A stretch of DNA of 64,000 bases from Bos javanicus (taxonomy: Eukaryota > Chordata > Mammalia > Artiodactyla > Bovidae). The position numbers and the translations under genes were made by a program. Of the stretch, positions 53,405-62,895 are shown piece by piece. The notes under the pieces are model-generated. The model was given only the letters and a program-made list of their open reading frames with translations. It was not told the DNA's origin and made no database searches. Position 1 is the first letter of the stretch, and every line of letters begins with the position of its first letter. The DNA is taken from assembly GCF_032452875.1 (NCBI RefSeq), contig NC_083880.1, positions 58,354,829 to 58,418,828 on the forward strand. Direction: 5' to 3'.

Positions 53405-53955
53405 CTAGGCCAGGGACTGAAGTGAGCCCCCCCAAATCCCTCTATTGAAGCCCTAACACGAATGTAACTGAATCTGGAAGTAATTAAGAGCTTCCCAGGT
53501 ATCTCAGTGGTGAAGAATCTGCCTGCCAGTGCAAGAGATGCAAGACATATGGGTTCGATCCCGGGGTCAGGAAGATCCCCTGGAGGAGGAAATGGAAACC
53601 CACTTCAGTGTTCTTGCCTGGAGAAGCCCATGGACGGAGGAGCCTGGTGGGCTGTAGTCCATGGGGTTGCAAAGAGTCGGACCTGACACACACACACACA
53701 AGGTTAAATGAGGGTAGAGGAGTGGCCTTTTAAGAGGCGGGCAGGGAGAGAGCAGAGGGCAGGTGGAAAGAGACAGAAACATCTTCCACCTCTCCCACTT
53801 GTAAGGCAGGAGGGCATTCTCAGTGGAGCCCACCATGTGGGCACTCATATTGACCTCAAATTCCCAACCTCCAGAACTGCAGGGAAATATATTTCACTGT
53901 TTAGGGCCACCAGTCCATGGGATTTTGTTTCAGCAGCCTGAGCTGAGACATCCTG
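53405..53955 (+). mobile_element. MLT1-type (MaLR) LTR, split by SINE
   Basis: GTGAGCCCCCCCAAATCCC, GAAGCCCTAACACGAATGTA and GAAGTAATTAAG precede the SINE. GGTTAAATGAGGGTAGAGG, CCAACCTCCAGAACTGCAGG and GTTTCAGCAGCCTGAGCTGA follow it in MLT1 order. Confidence 0.65.
53490..53702 (+). mobile_element. Bov-tA SINE
   Basis: Head GAGCTTCCCAGGTATCTCAG, B-box-like GGTTCGATCCC, and a (CA)n tail at 53687-53701. It interrupts the MaLR sequence between ATTAAG and GGTTAAATGAG; the duplication is too short to see. Confidence 0.94.
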
Positions 53956-53984
53956 CAATTTGGAAATCCATCTCCACAAACTAA

Positions 53985-54420
53985 GTGCTAGGGCAGATCA
54001 TGTCCTTCCCCCAAAATGTCCACCCCAAGCCCCTAGAACCTGACGTGGCAAAAGGGGCTTTGCAGATGTGATGGACTTTAATCTCTTGAGATGGGAGATG
54101 ACCCTGGACTCAGGAGTGGGACCTGATATAATCACGAGGGTCCTTTCATAAGAGAGAAAGGGAGGTGGCAGTGAGTGTCAGGTGGTGGGGGAGAGGTGAT
54201 GATGGAGGCAGAGGCTGGAGGGACGCAGTTGACAGTTTTGAAGATGGAGGAAGGGGCCACCACCCAAGGAAGGCAGCAGTTTCTAGAAGCTGGAAGGGCC
54301 AGGAAACAGTCCCCTTTCAGACTTCTGACCTTCAGAACAACACGAGAATAAACTTGTGCTGTTGCAAGCTACTACCTTCGTGGTGATATACTACAACAAG
54401 AGGGAACTCGGAGTCTGGCA
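53985..54420 (+). mobile_element. Second MLT1-type (MaLR) LTR
   Basis: CCCCCAAAATGTCCACCCCA, GTGGCAAAAGGGGCTTTGCA, GAAGATGGAGGAAGGGGCCA, TCTAGAAGCTGGAAGGGCCA and AGAATAAACTTGTGCTGTTG run in MLT1 order. It lies head-to-tail with the preceding LTR but is a different, diverged copy. Confidence 0.65.
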
Positions 54421-54464
54421 CAAAGTCTGTGAACCACGGAGGCGGGCAGGAAGTGGCCAAGATG

Positions 54465-54610
54465 ACAGACTTGAAGATCCTGCATCCTGGATTTCAAGTC
54501 CTGGCTCCCCCACTTACTAGCTGTGTGTCCTTGAGAAAGCCACCCACCCTCTCTGAGGCTCAGCTTTTCTGTTAGGAACATGGAGGAGAATGATCACACC
54601 TTCCTTGCCT
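54465..54610 (+). mobile_element. MIR fragment
   Basis: CAAGTCCTGGCTCCCCCACT, TACTAGCTGTGTGTCCTTGA and CTCTCTGAGGCTCAGCTTTT give plus-strand MIR order. Confidence 0.75.
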
Positions 54611-55047
54611 GCTGCTGAAAGGTCAGTCTTTCTCTCCTTGATTGTCAGTCACTGCCAAGCAGAGTTCCAGGCACCAGGGAGCTTGACATTTCAGAAACCA
54701 AGATCCTGAACGCTGAGCCCAAACTTGGGCGACTTTAGTAATTGTATGTCATTTCAGCACAGTACCAGATATACAAGAGGTGCTCAAGCAGTGCAGCCCA
54801 AAACGTCCACAATGAAGAAATCATAGAGGAGTCACCATCTTGCAAAGTCAAAGTGAGCAGGTACAGGCTGGAACTAGACTCCAGGTTTCCGACCCCAGAC
54901 CCCAAGGGAACGAAGTTGGAGAACGGGCTTCTCTCATAGTCTGAAGCTGTTGAAACTTCAGGCTCTGGGGTTTGGAGTTTATCTCACTGAAGGCTTGGGA
55001 GACCAAGTGAGATGAATAGTTTCCTTTCAAGGCACTTGAAGGACTTT
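54611..55047. other. Single-copy DNA, no gene seen
   Basis: No repeat or gene recognised. Confidence 0.4.
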
Positions 55048-55373
55048 ATGTGGGCTTCTCTGGAGGCTCAGTGGTAAAGAATCTGCCTGCCAATGCAGGA
55101 GACACAGGTTTGACCCCTGGTCTGAGAAGATCCCACATACTGGGGAGCCTGTGCTCTAGAGCCCGGGAACCAGAACTACTGAGCCCAAGTGCCCTAGAGC
55201 CTGTGCTCCACAGCAAGAGAAGCCACCGTAATGAGAAGCAGATGCACTGCAACTAGAGAGTAGGCCCTGCTTGCTCTAACTAGAAAAAAAAAAAAAAAAC
55301 AACTCTTGCAACAATGAAGACCCAGTGCAGCCAAAAATAAATAAGTAAAAAAATTTTTTTTTTTTTTTTTAAA
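55048..55373 (+). mobile_element. CHR-type SINE, long form, with target duplication
   Basis: Head TGGGCTTCTCTGGAGGCTCA, then CTCTAGAGCCCGGGAACCAG, AGAAGCCACCGTAATGAGAA, ACTAGAGAGTAGGCCCTGC, GAAGACCCAGTGCAGCC and AAAATAAATAAG. It carries an internal A-run (about 17 A at 55285) and ends in an unusual A-then-T run before the target duplication AAGGACTTT (55039-55047 and 55374-55382). Confidence 0.85.
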
Positions 55374-55914
55374 AAGGACTTTGCATGAAACCTCCCTAAA
55401 GTGCTAGCCCTGCCTGGGGGCTATGTGGTGGCAAGTCCCAGGGGCCCGGCTGAGAGCCTTGTTCCCTGACAAGTCCTGAAGTTCCCAGGAGATGGCCTTC
55501 CTGCCTTGTCCTCCCCCACCACACAGGGGTCACAGGGTCTCAGAGCTCTTGGGAAATTCCTGGAAAGTCCCCAAGAACAGGAGCAGAATTGCTTATCCAA
55601 GGCTCCCATGGGCATGGCTCCTGGAGACGAGGAGGCAGGAAGCCGGGAGCCTGGGGTCCTCTCAGGATCGGGGCATGGGACCTGTGGGGGGGCGGGCATG
55701 GGCCACCAGCCAAATTTGCTCTGTCCAGTCCACTTTTTAAAATCAGAATAAGTTCACACTCACCCCCAGGCTTTAGCTTCTTTTGAAATCAGAGTGGGGT
55801 TGATACGGGATCTGGCAACACCGGGCCTTTGACCCTAAGGGTCCCCAGTTTACTACAGCCCCGGGCACCCTGGGCCTCCTCTGCCCCGTGTGTGACCTCT
55901 GGCCCTTGCTCTCA
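55374..55914. other. Single-copy DNA, no gene seen
   Basis: No repeat or gene recognised. Confidence 0.4.
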
Positions 55915-55990
55915 GGCTGCGGTTCTCAGTCACCGGGGTTTTGCCTTCAGCAGGTGTTTGGCAACATCTACAGACGTTCGGGGGTCACGG
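55915..55990 (+). mobile_element. MER20-group hAT element fragment, tentative
   Basis: GCTGCGGTTCTCAGTCACCG, GTGTTTGGCAACATCTACAG and ACGTTCGGGGGTCACGG resemble the left part of MER20-like repeats. Confidence 0.45.
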
Positions 55991-57187
55991 AAGGGGCAGA
56001 GGCTGCTCCTGGCATCAAGCGGGGCTGCCCCCACAGCACAGAGCGACCCACCCTGTGTCGAGGAGGCTACAGTGAACCTGCGGGAAGGAGGTGGGTCTTG
56101 GTTTGCTTTTCCCAAAGCAGAGCTGGAGGCAAGACTTGGGTGCAGGCAGTTTTTGAAGGTGATTGCATGAGGCAGGCATGGAAAGGGGATCCCGAGGCAA
56201 GAGACAGGAAAAGACAGTAAACAGGGACCTCCTGAGCTAGGGATCTCTGGGGCACCTCATGGATGTCCTCAGAGCCAAGCATGGATGCGGGGACAGAGAG
56301 GATGGGACGCTGACCTCTGATTCCTGCCCCTCAGTGAGGGTGGGCTCCTTGGACTGCTTGTGCCAGGACATCTGCTTAACTTGAACTGGGAGTCTGGCCG
56401 TGGGTGGACTTGACCCCTGATCCCCCTCCCCAGCCACATGGCTTTGCCCCCCAGGGAGCTCTCCCCAGTCTGACGCACAGATCTTCTGCTTAGATGGGCC
56501 CGAGTCAGAGACGGGCAGGTTCAACTTCAGCTCTGCTCTCTGTGAACCAGCAGCTCACCTGGCCTCTGCCCTGACAAATTCTAATTCAAAAGTCAACGTT
56601 TCTTTAATTTTCCAGCCAAGAAAATGTGGTGCAAAAAAACCCATCCCAGCACCAGCCTCCAGGATTGGCGGAATAGAGAGGCACATGGCCCGGGGAACTT
56701 GCCCAGATCCTAACTTACTGGCAAAATATGGCCTATGTTGGAGTTGAATCTCAGCAGGTAAAGAGCATGCAGCTTCATCAAGTGTCTCTTAGACACAAAT
56801 GAAGGAAACTCTGGTCAGACTCTGGCTGACTGGTGACATTCTCTCATCTTTCCCAAGTCTCCTCAGCCCCTCTCTTTGCAGGAAGGAGGTTGGAGACCTT
56901 ACTTCTCAACTCAAAAGGGGCCTCATCCCCCTAATGTTGGTGATGCTTTTTCTTGCCAAGGGACCAGAAACTCATTTCTGTGCCCCACCCTTGGGCAGTG
57001 CTCCAGTATCCACTCCAGGGAAATAGAAGGAGGAGGCCCCGCAGCCTGCCAAGGCCGGACTGTTCTTCACTTGGAAATATCATCCCAGCCCTGCTCCCAC
57101 AGCCCCCTCCTTCCACAGCCCCCTCCTTCCTCCACCCCACAAGGCTATTCGTGAAAGAATTAAAAATGAGCCCAGCACTAAGGCGAT
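55991..57187. other. Single-copy DNA, no gene seen
   Basis: CAGCCCCCTCCTTCC is tandemly doubled at 57100-57129. No exon supported. Confidence 0.4.
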
Positions 57188-58290
57188 CTGAGTAATAAAT
57201 GTGTTGGGACAACCAGACAGCCATTTGGAAAGAAGATAAAATTAATCCATTTCTCATCCCAAACACAAGAATAACTCCACATGGATCAGTGATCTACATA
57301 TAAAAATGAAACTACATGGGCACTGGAAGGAAATGTGAGTGAATTCCTCTAAGCTGGGTGAAAGGGAAGACCTTCTAACTATCATGAAAAAAATCAGCAC
57401 TGATACATAATTTGATACATACAAGTTAAAAATGATTGCATAGTTTAAAACACCATATGCAAAGTCAAAGGACAAATGGTAATTTGGGGGAAAATATCTA
57501 ACATCTGAGACAAAATGTGAATACTGTTTAAAAGGCACAGAGCATTTAAAAATTGAAGAAAACAAACCAAAAAATACTATCGGAAGATGACCAAAGGTCA
57601 TAAACAGACAATTCACAAAAAGATATAAAATGGCCCTTAAACATGTGAAACATGCCAAATAAAGAAAATGCAAATGGAAACTCTACCCGGGTACCATTTC
57701 TCACCCATCAGAATGGCAAAGGTCAGAACGTGACCCCAGTCTCTGTCAGAAAGACTGGGAAACAGCCACGCTCCTACATTTCTGGTGGAGATGAAACATG
57801 GTAGAATCTCTAAGGGAGAAAACTGGGCAATAACACACAAAATAATACATGCACTTACCCTTTGAATACAAGATCTCATGGCTAGCAATTCACCCTAAAG
57901 GTGCATCTCCAATTATATGAAAACACACGTGCACATTGTTTGCAATTGCAGAATATTAAAAACAAAAAACAAAAAACAAAAAAAACCCCTGAATGCCCAT
58001 ATGCAGGAGCAAGATTGAGTAAAGGGTGGCATTCCCATGAGATGGAGTACTACACAGCTGTTAAAAAGAACGCTGAGGAAGACCTCTGTAAAGGATTAGG
58101 GAGTGATTTCCAGGAGATGTTGCTGGCTGTAAATAGCAAAGTGCAGAAGAGCACAGGTAGTATAATACATATGCTACCTTCTGTGTAAAAAAAAAGGGGG
58201 GGTGGGGAGGAATAAAACATGTGCAGGTAAAACATGAAAAGGATAAAAGAGGAAACAGAGAACCTGGTCCTTAAGAGGGATGGAGTGAGG
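57188..58290 (+). mobile_element. Old L1 LINE 3' ORF2 / UTR region
   Basis: TTGGGACAACCAGACAGCCA, TAAACAGACAATTCACAAAA, TTTCTCACCCATCAGAATGG, ATGAGATGGAGTACTACACA and a diffuse 3' part run in L1 ORF2 C-terminal order. No frame is open. An (A/C)-rich run at 57958-57985 (AAAACAAAAAACAAAAAAC) is internal. Confidence 0.75.
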
Positions 58291-59152
58291 GGAGGATGGA
58301 AGAGACACAGAAGGGAGTGGTTCTCGGGGTGCCTTTAGTCCAGTTTTGCCGTTTGGAAGCACGGTAAGTTTTACATATTCAAAAACATAAATCTGAAAGG
58401 ATGTGTGGGGGGCCTGGGGTGGGGGCTAAGGAAGCTAAGTGAATTCAGTGTATTTCGAATGAACACCATAGTCACACTGAAAGGAAAGGAGAAAAAGACT
58501 AAAGAAAACAAGAACCAGTCCCACCGACTCACAAGCGTGGTCTTGGGTGGCTCTGGGACAGACGTTGGGAGAGAGCTTCAGGCACTCCAAGCTCTTCGAA
58601 TGGATGTTTCTGTGATGCTCTCAGCAGCACAAGTGGGGAATTATTTCAGATATTAAATCTGAGCATATGAATACCTGTGATGTTATTTTCAAGATCCAGG
58701 ATCTCACTGGGAGAGAATGAGCAACAAATTGAAACTGGGAAGGCACGAAAGACCCCCAGGGTGTGGGCTGGGATTGGAGGTATGTGGGTGGAGGTGGAGG
58801 TAGATGTGGGAGTGCCCTGGGTGTGAAGGCAAGCAGAGGGTTCATGATTCGGCTGGGGGTGCTGTCAGATTATATGCAGATATAACGAAGTCTGCCAGCC
58901 TGACAGAGTTCCAGAGCAAGGACTGTCCATGGAGGGGTCCCAGACTGGCAACAAGCAGATCCTTATAACACTGCCTATCCACTCACTGGCTGGAGGCCTT
59001 CCCCAGAGGAGCACACCTTCAGCTCGAAAGCTGAGGGGGACCTTGAGCAAGCTGACAGCTGGGGACTGCACTCTGAACAGCTGGGGATCTGAGAGGTGAC
59101 CTTCCATGTCTGCACGGAGGTGTCAGGTGAAGGCATGATTTCCAAGATAAAT
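58291..59152. other. Single-copy DNA, no gene seen
   Basis: G-rich patches at 58404-58430 and 58770-58830. No exon supported. Confidence 0.4.
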
Positions 59153-59220
59153 TTGTGTGTATGTGTGTGAGTGTGCTTGCATATGTGTATGTGTATATAT
59201 GCAACTGTATCTATATATAT
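59153..59220. repeat. (TG)n/(TA)n simple repeat
   Basis: GTGTGTATGTGTGTGAGTGT then GTGTATATATGC and CTATATATAT. Confidence 0.9.
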
Positions 59221-59254
59221 CAGTTATTTCTTAGCTCTGTTAGAAAGCCTTGTC

Positions 59255-59370
59255 TATTCAATGGACATTAATTTGAACAAACTCTGGGAGATAATGAAGG
59301 ACAGAGGAGCCGGGTATACTGCAGTCCATGGGGTCACAAAGAGTCTGGTAAAACTTAGTGACTGAACAAG
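59255..59370 (+). mobile_element. BovB LINE 3' fragment, diverged
   Basis: TCAATGGACATTAATTTGAA, AACTCTGGGAGATAATGAAG, GGTCACAAAGAGTCTGG correspond to the last 120 bases of BovB. More decayed than the other copies. Confidence 0.88.
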
Positions 59371-59724
59371 AACAATAACTAAAAAGACCTAGAAACAAAA
59401 ACACCCCAGTATCAACAAGCACCCCTAGTGCCAGATCTGAGTTTCTCAAGCCATCCGCTCTGAGAGGAACAGGATCCTCAGAGAAATGGTCAGTTCCAAG
59501 ACTGGGATATGGAAGGTTCTGGATGAGCCTCAAATAGCTTATTATTCCCCAGAGTAAGGAGGCATTAAGACAAAAATGAAGATGTCTTAAGAACACAGCT
59601 TGAAAAGGATCTCCAAGGGTCAAATATGGGACAATTTGAGCACCAAAACGATTACAAACAATAATGAATTATAAACCGTTGGGGGGAACATGGGCATTTC
59701 TGAATCCATACCAATACTAGATAG

Positions 59725-59776
59725 ATGAGTGAATGAGTGAATGAATGAATGAGTGAATGAATGAATGAATGAATGG
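59725..59776 (+). repeat. (TGAA)n tetranucleotide repeat
   Basis: About twelve TGAA/TGAG units, the last five uninterrupted; a likely polymorphic microsatellite. Confidence 0.92.
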
Positions 59777-60078
59777 GAGAGGAAGAGCTCTTACTTACAG
59801 AAGAACTGCCAAGTGCTGAAGGGGGACTGAGGGCTGCTGAGAGTGCTGGAGTTAGAAACATCACTGCAACCCTGGTTGTAAAGATGGTCAGGGCAGGGGT
59901 CACCAATGGGTAACAGGGAATTCATTGAGGAGCTGGATATTTATATGCTTTTAAGGAAAAAGCAGTGGAGAAATCAGGCAATATTCTGACCAGGAGATAA
60001 AACTAACATCGCAGCGTGGGGCCCAAGGGCCCCTGATGAGCACACATATCACCATGCAGTCGACTGGCAGAATCCCTA

Positions 60079-60292
60079 GTGTAAAAGTGTAGGTTGCTCA
60101 GTCGTGTCTGACTCTTTGCGGCCGTATGGACTGTAGCCTGCCAGGTTTCCTCTGTCCGTGGGATTCTCCAGGCTAGAATACTGGAGTGAATAGCCGTTCC
60201 CTTCTCCAGGGGATCTTCCCGACCCAGGGATGGAACCCAGGTGTCCTGCACTGGCAGGTGGACTCTTTACTGTGTGAGCCACCAGGGAAAAT
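60079..60292 (-). mobile_element. Bov-tA SINE with exact 12-bp target duplication
   Basis: Minus-strand copy, head TTTCCCTGGTGGCTCACACA. GCAGAATCCCTA at 60067-60078 and 60293-60304 flanks it exactly. Confidence 0.96.
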
Positions 60293-60900
60293 GCAGAATC
60301 CCTAACGCATCCCTAACCACGTGGCAAACAACAGATCCATCCAAAAAGAGGAACATACTGTTTGTTTGGTTTTTTTAGCAGGATGGGGGGAGGACTGTAT
60401 TTTTAAATATGTCAGTGTCGCAAAGACAAAGAAAGACTGCAGAAATGTTCCACCTTGAAGAATGCTAAAGAGACATGACAACTCAATATAAACCCCAGTT
60501 TCTGGACAGACCCTGTCCAGTAGGAGAAAATGCTAGCAAGGATGGCATTGGGCCAAACTGGAATAGGAATGGAAAATCAGACAAAAGAATTGGACTCATG
60601 TCAACTTCCTGTATGTGGTTGTATACAAGAATATTCCTTTTCTTAGGAAATATAGACTATAGTATTGAGAGGGAAAGTCCTCTTACAAGGCTCAGAAAAA
60701 TCTATACAAATCAGGAGGTGGATGAAAGAGGGCAGATTGAGATCAAGAGACAAGGAGGGACAGAGAGAGAGAGCTCACAAATGATGAAACAAAGGGATAA
60801 AATGTTAGCCGTCAATTTTGGCCAAAGGTTATATGGGGGTTCTTTGTACAATCCTATTCTTTCAACTCTTGAGTAAAATTTGAAAGTATTTTCAAATTTT

Positions 60901-61989
60901 AAAAAGTCTTTAAACATGAGCTCCTTCTCTCCCTTGGACAGTATTTCACAGAGATTTACCAGTGCCCCGTCACAGGTCAGCCTGTGACCCTGGATGCCTC
61001 CTGAGTGAACAAGATGTCCCTGGGGCACCCCCAGTTGTCTGGCCTTGGGGCTAAGGACAGGTGGAAGGAAGGACTCAGTGTCCTGTGAAACCAGAGGGAA
61101 GGTAGGGGTCCTTTGGCCTTGTGACCCACATATGGTCACATGACCCCCCCTTCCTCTCTTCCATCCCTGGGTTGGGAGGATGGGTCACATGTGGGCAAGC
61201 CAGCCCCCCATTTTCCTGTTCCCAAAGCTGACCCTTCCCCCTACTTTGCTCTTTGGAATCCACTTGCACCACCCTCCCAAGCCCCTGCGCACACAAATTG
61301 CACACAACCCCTCCTCTTGCTTCACACAGTCTGGTCCCTGGACCAGCAGCAACACACTCTCTGGTAGCTACTCAGACAAGCAGAACCCTGGGTCCCATCT
61401 CATCCTGCTGAACCCAAAACTGCATTCTAACAAGACCTCCGAGGGTTTGTGTGAATGCATCAAGATATAAGAAGCCCTGAGCTGACTTTGCAAAAACAAA
61501 AAAAAAAGGTCACATCTAGAAACAGGGGACTATGGAAGCAGTTTCCATCACTGTGAGCATTACAGGGGCCGGGACTTCTCTGGGTTTGCTGGCTCTTTGG
61601 CCTGGCTGAGGGCACCCCCGGGTCTCTCCTGCCAGGTGGCCAGGCTACAGACTCCAGCACCCACCGTGTCACATCTGAACCTGGCAGCCCAAGCCTCTGT
61701 GGCCTGGGCTTCGGGAGACTCAGGACTGGGGCTGGAGAGGGATCTCATTCTGGAAAAATGAATCCAAGAGCTAAAAGGCACTAGTTTACCGCCAACAAAA
61801 CAACCATCTGGAATTAGCAAAAAGCATCTGGAACCAAAGGGGCCTCCAGGCAATTCAAGTTGTTAATCTTGATTGACTGTCCTTTGTGATCAAGAGAAGG
61901 TCTTATGGAAACTGGCCGTGTGGTCCTGTGTGGGGCTGAGAGGAGGGATGCCAGGGGGCATAGGGTCTACACCAGCTCTCAGCTCTAAG
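60901..61989. other. Single-copy DNA, no gene seen
   Basis: Short A-run at about 61494-61508. Open frames have no recognisable domain. Confidence 0.4.
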
Positions 61990-62160
61990 AAGCAGCCTGG
62001 TGTAGTGGGGAGGGCAGAAAACCCAATCCTGGCTCTGCCGCTCACTGATCATGGTCCGTGAGCAAGTTACCCATGTCGGGGCCTCAGTTTACCCCTTGAA
62101 GGATGGGGTAATGACAACTCCTGTGTCTGTGAGGGCTAAGAGGGTACAGAGCACTCAGCG
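61990..62160 (+). mobile_element. MIR
   Basis: GCAGCCTGGTGTAGTGGGGA (tRNA-like head), CAATCCTGGCTCTGCCGCTC, GAGCAAGTTACCCATGTCGG and GCCTCAGTTTACCCCTTG give nearly the whole plus-strand MIR. Confidence 0.8.
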
Positions 62161-62257
62161 CAGACAGAGGTGTTTGTGTGTGTGTGCGCGCACTTATTTT
62201 TGCATTCTGCTTGTGGGGGGTGGGGTGGAGGAGCCAGCCCTGCATTTGTCAGGAAGG

Positions 62258-62373
62258 AATGACTACCACTCCAGTATTCTTGCTTGGAAAATTCCATGGA
62301 CAGAGGATCCTGGCGGACTATGGTCCACGGGGTCACAAAGAGTCAGACACGACCAAGCAACTAACACACACAC
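62258..62373 (+). mobile_element. BovA 3' fragment
   Basis: ACTACCACTCCAGTATTCTT through GAGTCAGACACGACCAAGCA and a CACACAC tail; no tRNA head. Confidence 0.9.
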
Positions 62374-62701
62374 CCACTCCAGCCCGGGGCCTCGATCTGG
62401 TCGCTGGACGCCCTTGCAGTGCGATTCCCCTTTGTAAGGCTAAGTCACAGTGTCGACGCCTCCCAATGGGAAAACCCGCTTCTGTCCTCGCGGAGGTCAG
62501 CACCGTCACTATTCCCATTGCACAGGTGAGAACGCGCCTGCACAGAGGGGCTGAGATGTCTCCAGAAATTAGACCCCACCTTCCTGCCCTGGGACATTGG
62601 GTTCAGCACAGATCCTCAGGAGGCAGGTGACCTCTGCGATTCGGGAAGATGGAGGTTGAGAGGTGGGCGGGGGTGGAAGCCAGAGACCTGCAACCTGCTC
62701 A
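62374..62701. other. Single-copy DNA, no gene seen
   Basis: A weak reverse MIR-like trace (TATTCCCATTGCACAGGTGA) lies at about 62510-62540. Otherwise unassigned. Confidence 0.35.
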
Positions 62702-62884
62702 TGCTAAGTCACTCCAGTTGCGACCTTTGTGACCCCAGGCTCCTCTGTCCACGGGATTCTTCAGGCAAGAATACTGGAGTGGGTTGCCATGCCCTCCTTC
62801 AGGGGATCTTCCCGAGCCAGGGATCAAACCTGCCTCTCTTATGTCTCCTGCAATGGCAGGCAGGTTCTTTACCACTAGCGCCAC
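62702..62884 (-). mobile_element. Bov-tA SINE with exact target duplication
   Basis: Minus-strand copy with GGTGGCGCTAGTGGTAAAGA head; the region before the tail is shortened. CAACCTGCTCA at 62691-62701 and 62885-62895 flanks it exactly. Confidence 0.95.
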
Positions 62885-62895
62885 CAACCTGCTCA

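Larger units (their letters stand above)
59371..60900 (+). mobile_element. Ancient L1M-like 3'-UTR region, tentative, split by SINE
   Basis: GACCAGGAGATAAAACTAAC before the SINE, then AATATTCCTTTTCTTAGGAA, GATGAAACAAAGGGATAAAA, TATGGGGGTTCTTTGTACAA and TTTGAAAGTATTTTCAAATT after it, resemble an old mammalian LINE 3'-end repeat. Subfamily not assigned. A (GAAT)n tract is at 59725-59776. Confidence 0.45.

Noticed and set aside
58185..58215. Poly-A signal and tail of a gene transcript
   Set aside because: The A-run followed by G-run and GGAATAAAAC lies in old L1 3' sequence, so it is explained by the LINE.
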